Shown: positions 23,947-33,333, numbered from the stretch's first letter. The stretch: 64,000 nt of DNA from JAWHQP01 sp032586195 (GCA_032586195.1 JAWHQP010000002.1:277081-341080), one strand, 5' to 3'. Notes: generated by a model from the sequence alone, not told the origin. Numbers and translations: made by a program.

Positions 23947-25026
23947 TTATCTTAATTTTTCAAGCGTCCAATTTAAACCTGATTGATAATCCTCCGGCAA
24001 TTCCGTACCTAATTTTTGTAATAGTGAAATCAGTACGTTCTTGTCAGGATGAGTGAGATTAAGATGGCCCACTTTCCGGCCCGCGCGTACTTCTTTGCCG
24101 TACCAGTGCAGTTGGGCAAACGGTATGTTGAGCCATTGCGGATTATGTTCGGTGCCGATTAAGTTCACCATAACGCTCGGAGCAAAGCTGCTGAGAACGG
24201 GCGTCGGCAAATCAAGCAAAGCCCGTAAATGCAGTTCAAACTGGCTGATGGAGCAGCCGAGCTGGGTCCAATGGCCGCTGTTGTGCACGCGGGGAGCGAG
24301 CTCATTAATTAATAATTTGTCGCCCACCACAAAGCATTCCATCGCCATTACACCGATGTAGTCGAGTTTGTCCATTATTTTACCCAGCATAGCTTCGGCG
24401 TTGGCTTGAAAATGGGCGGCAGAACCATCCGCTACGCTGTAACGTAAAATGCCGTTTTGCTGCAGATTGCAGGTGACAGGATAGAAGCGTTTCGTGTTAT
24501 TTCTGAAACGGGCTCCGACAATGGACACTTCGCCGTCGAAAGGAATAAACTTCTCGGCAATCACTTCACCAAGCAGCTCATCTCTGATGACATCGTGGTT
24601 TTCCGCCGTCACAATCCATTGACCGCGACCATCATAGCCACCCATGCGGCGTTTGACCACCACTTTTTCGCCGATGTCGGCAAAAATATCCCGCCATTGA
24701 TCTTTATTCTTTACCAGGCACCAGAGAGAGGTCGGCAGGTTTAATTCATCAAGCAGGGATTTTTGGCTAAAACGGTCGGCGGTAGTCGCGAACACGTCTT
24801 TATTGATAAATTTATTATGAGCGGCGAGCATATCAGTGAGCGGAGTCGATTCCCAACGTTCGATTTCAGCGGTAATAATGCTGTTTTTCGGCAAAGCAAA
24901 CACCGGATCATCAAATGCCAGCGGTTTCACATGGATATCCAACGGCGCGCCTGCATAACGCAGCATACGCCCTAATTGGCCGTTGCCCAACACGTAAACC
25001 GTAGGATATAAAGCACTTTTTTGCAT
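23947..25026 (-). CDS. purK: N5-carboxyaminoimidazole ribonucleotide synthase PurK
   Basis: A 359-residue ATP-grasp enzyme using ATP and bicarbonate to make N5-CAIR from AIR in purine synthesis. The N-terminal VYVLGNGQLGRML is the AIR-binding loop. VVKRRMGGYDGRGQW is the ATP-grasp lid. EKFIPFDGEVSIVGAR and NELAPRVHNSGHWT are the metal-binding and catalytic parts. The start at 25026 matches the family; a frame open to 25071 runs into the intergenic uptake-signal hairpin and is not used. It is the second gene of purE-purK. Confidence 0.93.
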   Translation of the reverse strand: MQKSALYPTVYVLGNGQLGRMLRYAGAPLDIHVKPLAFDDPVFALPKNSIITAEIERWESTPLTDMLAAHNKFINKDVFATTADRFSQKSLLDELNLPTSLWCLVKNKDQWRDIFADIGEKVVVKRRMGGYDGRGQWIVTAENHDVIRDELLGEVIAEKFIPFDGEVSIVGARFRNNTKRFYPVTCNLQQNGILRYSVADGSAAHFQANAEAMLGKIMDKLDYIGVMAMECFVVGDKLLINELAPRVHNSGHWTQLGCSISQFELHLRALLDLPTPVLSSFAPSVMVNLIGTEHNPQWLNIPFAQLHWYGKEVRAGRKVGHLNLTHPDKNVLISLLQKLGTELPEDYQSGLNWTLEKLR

Positions 25027-25047
25027 AATAAAAACTCTGTAAAAACA

Positions 25048-25080
25048 CACCGCACTTTGATCTGTGCCCAAAGTGCGGTG
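25048..25080 (-). terminator. Uptake-signal hairpin between purE and purK
   Basis: CACCGCACTTTG (25048-25059) and CAAAGTGCGGTG (25069-25080) form a perfect 12-bp stem with a 9-base loop. In the transcribed minus direction a GTTTTT run follows. It should reduce purK relative to purE or stop most readthrough. Confidence 0.8.
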
Positions 25081-25089
25081 CTGAAAAAG

Positions 25090-25587
25090 TTAATTTCGCG
25101 GATCGGGATTATCCAATACCGAATCGGTTTGCTGCTGACGGAATTGCTGTAAACGAGCAAGCAGTGCGTTATCCCAGGCGGCAAGAATCTGCGCGGCTAA
25201 TAAACCCGCGTTGGCGGCACCCGCGGGGCCGATCGCCAAAGTGCCTACCGGAATACCCTTTGGCATTTGCACGATAGAATAAAGGCTGTCCACGCCGCTG
25301 AGCATAGCGCTTTTTACCGGAACGCCCAGCACGGGCAGCAAGGTTTTGGCGGCAAGCATGCCCGGCAGATGAGCCGCTCCGCCTGCTCCCGCGATAATCA
25401 CTTTATAACCGTTGGCTTGCGCGGTTTCGGCAAAGGCGAACAGTTTATCCGGCGTGCGATGAGCGGAGATGATTTCAACATGATAAGGCACACCGAGCTG
25501 ATCCAGCATATTGCCGGCTTCCTGCATGGTCGTCCAGTCACTTTTTGAACCCATAACGATAGCAATCTGTGGTGTTGAATTTGACAT
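25090..25587 (-). CDS. purE: N5-carboxyaminoimidazole ribonucleotide mutase PurE
   Basis: A 165-residue class I PurE that moves the carboxyl group of N5-CAIR to C4, giving CAIR. MGSKSDW near residue 13, SAHRTPDKLFAF with the active-site histidine, and GAGGAAHLPGMLAAKT form the substrate site. The ATG 25587 is conserved in the family; an open frame extends to 25755 through the promoter region and is not coding. It is the first gene of purEK, preceded by a PurR-type operator. Confidence 0.94.
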   Translation of the reverse strand: MSNSTPQIAIVMGSKSDWTTMQEAGNMLDQLGVPYHVEIISAHRTPDKLFAFAETAQANGYKVIIAGAGGAAHLPGMLAAKTLLPVLGVPVKSAMLSGVDSLYSIVQMPKGIPVGTLAIGPAGAANAGLLAAQILAAWDNALLARLQQFRQQQTDSVLDNPDPRN

Positions 25588-25643
25588 TGTTGGTTCCGTT
25601 AAACAGTAAGGAAATGATAAAAGTTTGTGTAGAATAGCATATC

Positions 25644-25659
25644 GGGAAAACGATTGCGA
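25644..25659 (-). promoter_or_regulatory. PurR operator (PUR box) upstream of purE
   Basis: On the minus strand TCGCAATCGTTTTCCC matches the PUR-box consensus ACGCAAACGTTTTCNT at 12 of the 15 defined positions. It is centred about 65 bases before purE, close to a plausible -10 (TATTCT on the minus strand, 25636-25631), so bound repressor would cover the -35 region. purR is encoded 10 kb away in this window. Confidence 0.75.
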
Positions 25660-25688
25660 TAATGATTTTAGCAATGCCTGATTTCTGC

Positions 25689-25698
25689 AAAGTGCGGT
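25689..25698 (+). repeat. DNA uptake signal sequence between purE and pepN
   Basis: AAAGTGCGGT followed by GCTGTAATTTAGAGTTTT, lone copy between two divergent promoters. Confidence 0.85.
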
Positions 25699-25813
25699 GC
25701 TGTAATTTAGAGTTTTGTCGGTTTTAGGTGATTTTAATCGGTGCGTCGGTTGCAACGAGGGCTAAAAAATCATATCCTTACACACAATTTTTAGCATTCA
25801 ACATGGATACATT

Positions 25814-28423
25814 ATGCACGCTAAAGCCAAATATAGAAAAGACTATAAAGCTCCCGACTTCACCGTTACCGATATTTCTCTTGATTTTCAACTCGATCCG
25901 CACAAAACCATCGTTACGGCAAAAACACAGTTTCAACGTTTGAATGATGAAAGCACAGCGTTACGCCTGGATGGCCACGGTTTCCAATTTGCCTCCATTA
26001 AACTGAATGACCGTGACTTCACCGCCTATCGTCAGGATGGGGAAGGCTTAACCTTGGATTTAACCGATGTGGATGCCGCACGGTTTGAACTGGAAATCGT
26101 GACTTATTTGATACCGGCGGAAAATACTTCGCTGCAGGGGCTGTATCAGTCCGGTGAGGCTCTTTGCACCCAATGTGAGGCGGAGGGATTCCGTCAGATT
26201 ACCTATATGTTGGATCGTCCCGATGTGCTTGCCCGTTATACGACGAAAATTAGCGCCGATAAGAGTAAATACCCTTATTTGCTTTCTAACGGTAACCGTG
26301 TCGCCGGCGGTGAACTGGATGACGGTCGTCACTGGGTGGAATGGCGGGATCCCTTTCCGAAGCCGAGTTATTTGTTTGCCTTGGTGGCGGGAGATTTTGA
26401 TTTACTGCAGGATAATTTTGTCACCCAAAGCGGCCGCAACGTAGCGTTAGAGCTGTATGTGGATCGCGGCAATTTAAATCGTGCCGGCTGGGCGATGGAA
26501 AGCCTGAAAAAAGCGATGAAATGGGATGAGGACCGTTTCGGTCTAGAATACGATTTGGATATTTATATGATCGTGGCGGTAGATTTCTTCAACATGGGAG
26601 CAATGGAAAATAAAGGGTTGAATATCTTTAACTCTAAATTTGTATTAGCCAATCCCGAAACCGCGACGGATAGCGATTATCTCGCCATTGAATCGGTGAT
26701 CGGTCACGAATATTTTCATAATTGGACGGGTAACCGTGTGACTTGCCGCGATTGGTTTCAGTTAAGTTTGAAAGAAGGCCTGACCGTATTCCGTGATCAG
26801 GAATTTTCCTCCGATTTAGGTTCGCGCGCGGTCAATCGCATTAATAATGTGAAAATTCTGCGTACTGCACAGTTTGCCGAAGACGCCAGCCCGATGTCCC
26901 ACCCGATTCGCCCTGAAAAAGTAGTGGAAATGAATAATTTCTATACCATGACGGTATATGAAAAAGGCGCGGAAGTCATCCGTATGATTCATACCTTGCT
27001 GGGCGAAAAACGTTTCCAGCAGGGCATGAAACTTTATATCGCAGAAAATGACGGCAAGGCGGCGACCTGTGAAGACTTTGTGTCCGCTATGGAACGTGCC
27101 TCAGGAGTGGATTTAACCCAATTCCGTCGTTGGTACAGCCAATCCGGCACGCCGGAATTAACCGTGGTGGATCACTACGATGAGAAAAAACACAGCTATC
27201 AATTATGCGTTTCTCAGCTAACACCGCCGACCGCGGATCAAATGGATAAGGTGAATCTGCATATTCCGTTAAAGATTGCCTTGTATGATAAAAACGGCAT
27301 TCCGTTTACCCTGTTGAACAACGGACAAGCGGTGAGCAATGTGCTGAATGTGACCGTTAAAGAACAGATATTTGAGTTTCATAGCATTAGCAGCAAGCCT
27401 GTACCCGCCTTATTGGGTGATTTTTCGGCTCCGGTCAAATTAGATTATGATTACAGCACGGAACAATTAATTACCTTGTTAACCCATGCGGAAAATGAAT
27501 TCGTCCGTTGGGATGCAATGCAGATGCTGTTCAATGCTGAGTTACGTCGTAACTTATCCGCCTATCAACAAGGTCAGCCATTGGAATTTTCCGCGGAAAT
27601 TCTTACTGCACTGGCTTATGTATTGGCACATTACAAGAATAATGTGGAATTAACCACGTTAATTCTGGCGCTGCCGAAGGAAACGGAATTTGCTGAGATT
27701 TTCAAAATTATTGATCCTGAGGGGATTGCGGTGGTGCGTGATTTTATGGAACGTACCATTGCGGAGAACCTTAAAGAGCCATTATTGGACATTTATAATC
27801 ATATTCGCTTAGATGAATACCGTATTGAATCGGAAGATATTGCCTTGCGCGGTTTACGTAACCTTTGCCTGCAATATCTGGCATTTACCGAATTGGGTAA
27901 TACGTTAGTCAACAAACATTATTTATATGCCAACAATATGACGGATACGCTGGCCGCTTTAACAGCGGCGACGAAAGCCCAATTAACCTGCCGTGACAAC
28001 GCGCTGAAAGATTTTGAAGAAAAATGGCGGCACGACGGCTTAGTGATGGATAAATGGTTTTCCTTGCAGGCTACGCGCCCGGATGACAATGTATTGCAGC
28101 TGGTACAGCAATTAATGGAACATTCGAGCTTCAATTTCAACAATCCAAATCGCTTGCGCGCGCTGATCGGCAGTTTCGCCAATCAGAATCCGCGCGCGTT
28201 CCACGCGATTGACGGCTCGGGTTATCGTTTCCTAACGGATATTTTGATTCGTCTTAACGAAAGTAATCCGCAAGTGGCTTCCCGTTTGATTGAACCGCTG
28301 ATTCGTTTCGCTCGGTATGACGGACAACGTCAGACCCTGATGAGACGTGCCTTGGAACGGTTAAGCGGAGTGGAAAATCTGTCTAAAGATTTGTATGAAA
28401 AAATCGAAAAAGCGTTGCGATAA
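25814..28423 (+). CDS. pepN: Aminopeptidase N (M1 family) PepN
   Basis: An 869-residue cytosolic zinc aminopeptidase with broad specificity, main route for the last steps of peptide breakdown. The exopeptidase motif GAMENKG is near residue 262. The zinc site HEYFHNW plus the downstream glutamate in SLKEGLTVF is intact. NFYTMTVYEKGAEVIRM contains the transition-state tyrosine. The C-terminal helical domain ends NLSKDLYEKIEKAL, as in E. coli (870 residues). pyrD follows, separated by a terminator. Confidence 0.96.
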   Translation: MHAKAKYRKDYKAPDFTVTDISLDFQLDPHKTIVTAKTQFQRLNDESTALRLDGHGFQFASIKLNDRDFTAYRQDGEGLTLDLTDVDAARFELEIVTYLIPAENTSLQGLYQSGEALCTQCEAEGFRQITYMLDRPDVLARYTTKISADKSKYPYLLSNGNRVAGGELDDGRHWVEWRDPFPKPSYLFALVAGDFDLLQDNFVTQSGRNVALELYVDRGNLNRAGWAMESLKKAMKWDEDRFGLEYDLDIYMIVAVDFFNMGAMENKGLNIFNSKFVLANPETATDSDYLAIESVIGHEYFHNWTGNRVTCRDWFQLSLKEGLTVFRDQEFSSDLGSRAVNRINNVKILRTAQFAEDASPMSHPIRPEKVVEMNNFYTMTVYEKGAEVIRMIHTLLGEKRFQQGMKLYIAENDGKAATCEDFVSAMERASGVDLTQFRRWYSQSGTPELTVVDHYDEKKHSYQLCVSQLTPPTADQMDKVNLHIPLKIALYDKNGIPFTLLNNGQAVSNVLNVTVKEQIFEFHSISSKPVPALLGDFSAPVKLDYDYSTEQLITLLTHAENEFVRWDAMQMLFNAELRRNLSAYQQGQPLEFSAEILTALAYVLAHYKNNVELTTLILALPKETEFAEIFKIIDPEGIAVVRDFMERTIAENLKEPLLDIYNHIRLDEYRIESEDIALRGLRNLCLQYLAFTELGNTLVNKHYLYANNMTDTLAALTAATKAQLTCRDNALKDFEEKWRHDGLVMDKWFSLQATRPDDNVLQLVQQLMEHSSFNFNNPNRLRALIGSFANQNPRAFHAIDGSGYRFLTDILIRLNESNPQVASRLIEPLIRFARYDGQRQTLMRRALERLSGVENLSKDLYEKIEKALR

Positions 28424-28434
28424 ACCAGATGGCT

Positions 28435-28464
28435 AAAGTGCGGTGCCGATTTCCGCACTTTTTA
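28435..28464 (+). terminator. pepN terminator built on an uptake signal
   Basis: AAAGTGCGG (28435-28443) pairs with CCGCACTTT (28453-28461) across nine bases, followed by T residues. One arm is a full uptake signal; the other lacks the last base. Confidence 0.82.
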
Positions 28465-28497
28465 ATTAAATATTAAATGAATCCCGTGAGATAAAAT

Positions 28498-29520
28498 ATG
28501 CTATATCCCTTAATTCGCAAAGGTATCTTTTCCCTGGAACCTGAAACGGCCCATGATTTCGCCGTCAAAATGCTGAAAATCGCGGGCAATCCCGTATTAA
28601 ACAGACTATTAAAATCCGTGTTGGCCTGCCCGCGGGGTACGCCGAGAACCGTGATGGGCGTGACTTTCAAAAACCCTATCGGCTTAGCCGCGGGTGCCGA
28701 TAAAAACGGTGATGCCATTGACGGTTTCGGTGCCATGGGATTTGGCTTTATCGAAGTCGGCACGGTAACGCCCAAGGCTCAGGACGGTAACGCCAAACCC
28801 CGTCAATTCCGTATTCCGGAAGCGGAAGGCATTGTGAACCGCAATGGTTTTAATAATTACGGCATCGATTATTTAATCGAAAATGTCCGGAAAGCGAAAT
28901 TTGACGGCGTAATCGGCATTAATATCGGTAAAAACAAAGTAACGCCGCTGGAGCACGGCAAAGACGATTATATTTTCTGTCTGAATAAAGCCTATAATCA
29001 TGCGGGTTATATTACCGTCAATATTTCTTCGCCGAACACACCCGGTCTGCGCCAACTGCAATATGGTGACGCTCTGGATGATTTACTGAAAGGCATCAAG
29101 GAACGTCAGGCGTATCTGGCGCAACAGTATAATAAATATGTGCCGATCGCGGTGAAAATCGCGCCTGATTTAACCGAACAGGAACTGGTGCGGATTGCCG
29201 ACACGTTGATACGCCATAAGATGGATGGCGTTATTGCCACCAACACCACCATATCCCGCGATACCGTGGCGGGGCTGAAAAATGCGGATCAGGCTGGTGG
29301 CCTAAGCGGTAAGCCGTTACAGCATAAAAGCACGGAAGTTATTCGCCGTCTGGCACAGGAATTAAAAGGGCGGATTCCGATTATCGGCAGTGGTGGTATT
29401 GACGGCGTTCAGAACGCGCAGGAGAAAATCGCGGCGGGCGCGGCCTTGCTGCAAGTGTATTCGGGTCTGATTTATCACGGTCCGACATTGGTGAAACAAT
29501 TAGTACAGGCGATTAAATAA
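28498..29520 (+). CDS. pyrD: Dihydroorotate dehydrogenase (quinone), class 2, PyrD
   Basis: A 340-residue membrane-associated flavoenzyme that oxidises dihydroorotate to orotate and passes electrons to quinone. The amphipathic N-terminal helix pair (YPLIRKGIFSLEPETAHDFAV) is the class-2 membrane-docking element. NPIGLAAGADKNGDAIDG binds FMN, NISSPNTPGLRQLQ holds the catalytic serine, and IGSGGIDGVQNAQEKI binds the FMN phosphate. It follows pepN as in enterics. Confidence 0.95.
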   Translation: MLYPLIRKGIFSLEPETAHDFAVKMLKIAGNPVLNRLLKSVLACPRGTPRTVMGVTFKNPIGLAAGADKNGDAIDGFGAMGFGFIEVGTVTPKAQDGNAKPRQFRIPEAEGIVNRNGFNNYGIDYLIENVRKAKFDGVIGINIGKNKVTPLEHGKDDYIFCLNKAYNHAGYITVNISSPNTPGLRQLQYGDALDDLLKGIKERQAYLAQQYNKYVPIAVKIAPDLTEQELVRIADTLIRHKMDGVIATNTTISRDTVAGLKNADQAGGLSGKPLQHKSTEVIRRLAQELKGRIPIIGSGGIDGVQNAQEKIAAGAALLQVYSGLIYHGPTLVKQLVQAIK

Positions 29521-29540
29521 TCGTTTATTTTCAATCAGTT

Positions 29541-29573
29541 AAAAACCTATGCGGTGTCCCCCATAGGTTTTTG
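29541..29573 (+). terminator. pyrD terminator
   Basis: AAAAACCTATG and CATAGGTTTTT form a perfect 11-bp stem with a 10-base loop. The TTG at 29571 that extends the next reading frame lies inside this structure. Confidence 0.9.
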
Positions 29574-29588
29574 TTAATTTATAGACAG

Positions 29589-30434
29589 ATGACAGAACAA
29601 CATTCTAATTTAAAATACGATTTACATTGCCACAGCACCGCTTCGGACGGTGTTTTATCGCCCTCGGAGGTGGTGCGACGAGCCTATGAACAAGGCGTAA
29701 ATGTATTGGCTTTAACCGATCACGACACCATTGCGGGTTTAGCGGAGGCCCGCAATCAGGCCGTTGCGCTGGGTATCGGCTTTATTAACGGAGTAGAAAT
29801 TTCAACTCAGTGGGAAAATCGGGGAATTCATATCGTTGGCTTAGGATTTGACGAAACTGCCGAAAATCTCACCGCACTTTTGCAGAGACAAGCGGAATTA
29901 CGTTATCAGCGGGCGGTGGAGATCGGTGAAAAACTGGCGAAATTCGGTGTGCCGAACGCTTTTGAGGGAGCCAAAAGCCTGGCCGACGGTGAAGTCACGC
30001 GGGCTCATTATGCCCGTTATTTGGTGCAGAGCGGCAAAGTGGCGAACGAGAAACAGGCCTTTAAAAAATATCTTGCTCAGGGTAAGGCCTGTTATGTGAA
30101 ATCCCAATGGTGCGATATTCCCACCGCTATTCGCGAAATTCGGCAAGCGGGCGGCGTTGCGGTGCTGGCTCACCCGTTACGTTACAATTTGACCGCCCGC
30201 CGGATTAAACGTCTTATTACGGATTTTAAACAATGGGGCGGGCAGGCAATGGAAATTTCCGGTTGCGGACAAACGCCTGATCGACGGCAGTTATTGGCTT
30301 GCTGGGCGCGTGAATTTAACCTGGCGGGGTCTGTCGGTTCGGATTTCCACTTTCCTTGCGACTGGGTGGAACTGGGAAAATCACTGTGGCTGCCGGATAA
30401 TATCAAACCCGTTTGGGCATTGCTGCCGCATTAA
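29589..30434 (+). CDS. rnm: RNase AM (YciV/TrpH), PHP-domain 5'-3' exoribonuclease
   Basis: A 281-residue PHP-domain phosphoesterase. Metal ligands are seen in DLHCHSTASDG, LTDHDT, and SVGSDFHFP, with VLAHPLRY in the C-terminal half. The E. coli orthologue hydrolyses short RNA and 3',5'-nucleotide bisphosphates and trims the 5' ends of rRNAs. ATG 29589 is chosen because the longer frame begins in a terminator. An internal reverse uptake signal (29871-29880) encodes LTALLQ. It begins the rnm-yciO-rluB series seen in enterics. Confidence 0.9.
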   Translation: MTEQHSNLKYDLHCHSTASDGVLSPSEVVRRAYEQGVNVLALTDHDTIAGLAEARNQAVALGIGFINGVEISTQWENRGIHIVGLGFDETAENLTALLQRQAELRYQRAVEIGEKLAKFGVPNAFEGAKSLADGEVTRAHYARYLVQSGKVANEKQAFKKYLAQGKACYVKSQWCDIPTAIREIRQAGGVAVLAHPLRYNLTARRIKRLITDFKQWGGQAMEISGCGQTPDRRQLLACWAREFNLAGSVGSDFHFPCDWVELGKSLWLPDNIKPVWALLPH

Positions 30435-30548
30435 TTCGATTAACCGGGTGTCGGCGATGTAGTCACATTATTTCAGCATAAATTATTATATGATTTAATT
30501 ATATTGGTATATAATTCTGCAAGTTTTTTCCACTAAAGGGTTATTAGC

Positions 30549-31172
30549 ATGAGCCAGTTTTTCTATATTCATCCGGAAAATCCGCAACCCCGTTTGATTA
30601 ATCAAGCGGTGGAAATTTTGCGCAGTGGCGGTGTGATTGTGTATCCCACGGATTCAGGATATGCCTTAGGGTGCATGATCGGCAATAAACACGCCATGGA
30701 GCGTATTGTGCGGATTCGTCATTTACCCGAAGGGCATAATTTTACCTTAGTGTGCAGCGATTTATCGGAATTATCCGCTTATTCTCTGGTGACCAACACG
30801 GCGTATCGGTTAATTAAGAACAACACGCCGGGACGTTATACTTTCATTTTGACGGCAACCAAAGAATTACCGCGCCGTTTGATGACGTCGAAACGTAAAA
30901 CGATCGGCATTCGCGTGCCGGATAATCAAATTGCCCTGGATTTATTGAAAGCATTGGGTGAGCCGATTTTGTCCTGCTCGCTGATGCTGCCGAATGAAGA
31001 ATACGCCACCCAATCGGATCCCGAAGAAATCCGTGATCGGCTGGAACGTCAGGTGGATTTAATTATTCATGGCGGCTATCTGGGGCAAACGCCTACCACC
31101 GTGGTGGATTTGACGTCGGATACTCCTGTCATTCTGCGTGAGGGCAGCGGTTCGATTGAACCTTTTCGTTAA
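30549..31172 (+). CDS. yciO: YciO, YrdC/Sua5-family protein
   Basis: A 207-residue protein of the YrdC/Sua5 fold. GGVIVYPTDSGYALGC and IRHLPEGHNFTLVC are the nucleotide-binding features, KRKTIGIRVPDN is also conserved, and the protein ends in the expected TVVDLTSD. YrdC makes threonylcarbamoyl-AMP for tRNA t6A; YciO is a paralogue with weak or uncertain activity. Here KRKTIGIR replaces the usual TVAVRVP-like stretch. Clear family, unclear role. Confidence 0.88.
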   Translation: MSQFFYIHPENPQPRLINQAVEILRSGGVIVYPTDSGYALGCMIGNKHAMERIVRIRHLPEGHNFTLVCSDLSELSAYSLVTNTAYRLIKNNTPGRYTFILTATKELPRRLMTSKRKTIGIRVPDNQIALDLLKALGEPILSCSLMLPNEEYATQSDPEEIRDRLERQVDLIIHGGYLGQTPTTVVDLTSDTPVILREGSGSIEPFR

Positions 31173-31229
31173 CAATATAAGCTGAGTTATCGGCTTAATA
31201 AGACGCTTGGGAAAGCGACAAGGAAACCT

Positions 31230-32303
31230 ATGAAATTCCAAACAGAAGAATTACAAAACAAAACTTTTCGCCGGAACGGTGAACCGCAACGTGATCGTGG
31301 TCAGGATAGCCGGAATCAGCCGAGAGAGCGGACAAAAAGTGCGGTGCTGAAAAATCGAGATTTTTCGTCTTCCGGGCGAAAAACCGCTGAACGTAAGCCG
31401 TTGCCGATGAGAAAACCTAAACCCGCCGAACCGATCGACCATAAGCCGACCTTGCAGGGTGAAAAATTACAGAAAGTGTTAGCCCGGGCGGGACAGGGTT
31501 CAAGACGCGAGATTGAAGCGATGATTGCGGCGAACCGTGTCAGCGTTGATGGCAAAATGGCAACTTTAGGTGACCGCGTTACGGTGCATTCCGGTTTAAA
31601 AATCCGTATTGACGGGAATTTGGTTAATTTAAATGCGATGCAAAAGGATGTGTGCCGCGTGCTGATGTATTACAAACCCGAAGGAGAACTCTGTACCCGT
31701 CATGATCCTGAAGGCAGAGCCACCGTGTTTGACCGTTTGCCACGCCTGACGGGCTCCCGTTGGATTGCGGTGGGGCGTTTGGATATTAATACCTCCGGGC
31801 TGCTATTATTTACCACTGACGGCGAGCTTGCCAATCGTTTAATGCATCCAAGCCGGGAAGTTGAGCGTGAATATTCCGTGCGTGTGTTCGGGCAAGTTGA
31901 CGATTCTATGCTAAATCGTTTACGCAAGGGCGTGCAGCTGGAAGACGGCCCGGCCTGTTTTAAAGAGATCAAAGCCATGGGCGGTACAGGCCTGAATCAG
32001 TGGTTTGATGTCGTCCTTATGGAAGGGCGTAATCGCGAAGTGCGCCGCTTATGGGAAAGCCAAGGCATTCAGGTGAGCCGTTTAATCCGTATCCGTTATG
32101 GCAATATTAAACTGATGAAAACCTTACCTCGCGGCGGATGGGAAGAAATGAATCTGGAACAGGTGAATTACCTGCGTGAACTGGTGGGACTGGAAGCCGA
32201 AACCAAATTGGATCTGAACAGACCGAGACGTCGCGCTAAAACGGGGCAGATTCGTAAAGCGGTTAAACGTTACTCGGAAATGGGTAAAAGATATAAAAAA
32301 TAA
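31230..32303 (+). CDS. rluB: 23S rRNA pseudouridine(2605) synthase RluB
   Basis: A 357-residue RsuA-family synthase. The S4 RNA-binding domain (EKLQKVLARAGQGSRREIEAMI) begins near residue 79. The catalytic motif is GRLDINTSGLLLFTTDGELANRLMHP with the essential Asp. The protein is longer than E. coli RluB (291) because of a basic, low-complexity N-terminal tail of about 75 residues. An uptake signal (31336-31345) sits in that tail and encodes KSAVLKNRDF, so part of the tail looks grown from an inserted uptake signal. The C-terminus is also basic. Confidence 0.92.
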   Translation: MKFQTEELQNKTFRRNGEPQRDRGQDSRNQPRERTKSAVLKNRDFSSSGRKTAERKPLPMRKPKPAEPIDHKPTLQGEKLQKVLARAGQGSRREIEAMIAANRVSVDGKMATLGDRVTVHSGLKIRIDGNLVNLNAMQKDVCRVLMYYKPEGELCTRHDPEGRATVFDRLPRLTGSRWIAVGRLDINTSGLLLFTTDGELANRLMHPSREVEREYSVRVFGQVDDSMLNRLRKGVQLEDGPACFKEIKAMGGTGLNQWFDVVLMEGRNREVRRLWESQGIQVSRLIRIRYGNIKLMKTLPRGGWEEMNLEQVNYLRELVGLEAETKLDLNRPRRRAKTGQIRKAVKRYSEMGKRYKK

Positions 32304-32353
32304 AATGGCTTTGCCTCTTGCCGTGTGGGGAGCCGTATCACGAAGGATATTTT

Positions 32354-33325
32354 ATGAAAATACAGCAATTACGCTATATTGTTGAAATTGTCAATCAAAA
32401 TCTGAATGTCACTGAAGCGGCCAATGCTTTATATACTTCTCAGCCGGGAATCAGCAAGCAGGTTCGCCTGCTGGAAGACGAACTCGGGCTGGAAATTTTT
32501 GAACGCAACGGCAAGCATATCAGAGCGGTGACACCGGCAGGTAAAAAAATCGTTGCTATTGCACGTGAACTATTGGTGAAGACGCAGGCGATCAAATCCA
32601 TTGCCAATGAATACACGCAACCGAATCACGGTGTATTGCGTATTGCAACGACCAATACACAGGCCCGTTATATGTTGCCTGATGTGATTAAACGTTTTTC
32701 CAGACGTTATCCGAACGTGAGTCTGCATGTGCATCAGGGATCACCAAATCAGTTATATGATGCTTTACTGTCAAATGAAGTCGATCTTGCCATTACCACC
32801 GAAGCTCAGTATTTGTTTGATGATGTGGTATTGCTGCCGTGTTATCGCTGGAATCGTTCCATTGTAGTAAAGCCGGACCATCCGCTCGTTCAGTGTCAGC
32901 ATGTCACCATTGAGGAATTGGGCAAATATCCGTTGGTAACCTATACTTTCGGTTTTACTGGGGCGTCTGATCTTGATTATGCCTTTAATCACGCGGGTAT
33001 TTTGCCGAATATTGTGTTTACCGCAACGGATGCCGACGTAATAAAAACCTATGTGCGCTTGGGTTTGGGCGTAGGCATTATCGCTTCCATGGCCCATACG
33101 GAAACGGATAACGATTTGATCGCTATTGACGCCAGCCATTTATTTCAATCCAGTACAACCCAGATTGCCTTTAAATACAGCACATTTCTGCGTAATTATA
33201 TGTATGATTTCATTAATTATTTTTCGCCGCATCTCACACGCCCGCTGGTAGAGAAGGCGGAAAAATTACGCGACAACAGTGCCGTGCAAAAGCTGTTTGA
33301 TAATATTGAATTGGAAAATAAATAA
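32354..33325 (+). CDS. cysB: Transcriptional regulator CysB (LysR family)
   Basis: A 323-residue activator of sulfur assimilation, responding to N-acetylserine or O-acetylserine. The N-terminal winged helix is MKIQQLRYIVEIVNQNLNVTEAANALYTSQPGISKQVRLLE (residues 1-41). ATTNTQARYMLP near residue 100 carries the two threonines that hold the effector/sulfate in CysB. ATG 32354 follows AAGGA and equals the enteric start; the frame is open from 32318 but those 12 codons look non-coding. It has its own terminator. No cys biosynthetic gene is in the window. Confidence 0.93.
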   Translation: MKIQQLRYIVEIVNQNLNVTEAANALYTSQPGISKQVRLLEDELGLEIFERNGKHIRAVTPAGKKIVAIARELLVKTQAIKSIANEYTQPNHGVLRIATTNTQARYMLPDVIKRFSRRYPNVSLHVHQGSPNQLYDALLSNEVDLAITTEAQYLFDDVVLLPCYRWNRSIVVKPDHPLVQCQHVTIEELGKYPLVTYTFGFTGASDLDYAFNHAGILPNIVFTATDADVIKTYVRLGLGVGIIASMAHTETDNDLIAIDASHLFQSSTTQIAFKYSTFLRNYMYDFINYFSPHLTRPLVEKAEKLRDNSAVQKLFDNIELENK

Positions 33326-33333
33326 AGCAATAT

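Noticed and set aside
25588..25755. 56-codon N-terminal extension of PurE
   Set aside because: Covers the PUR box, -10 region and an uptake signal; the conserved start is ATG 25587.
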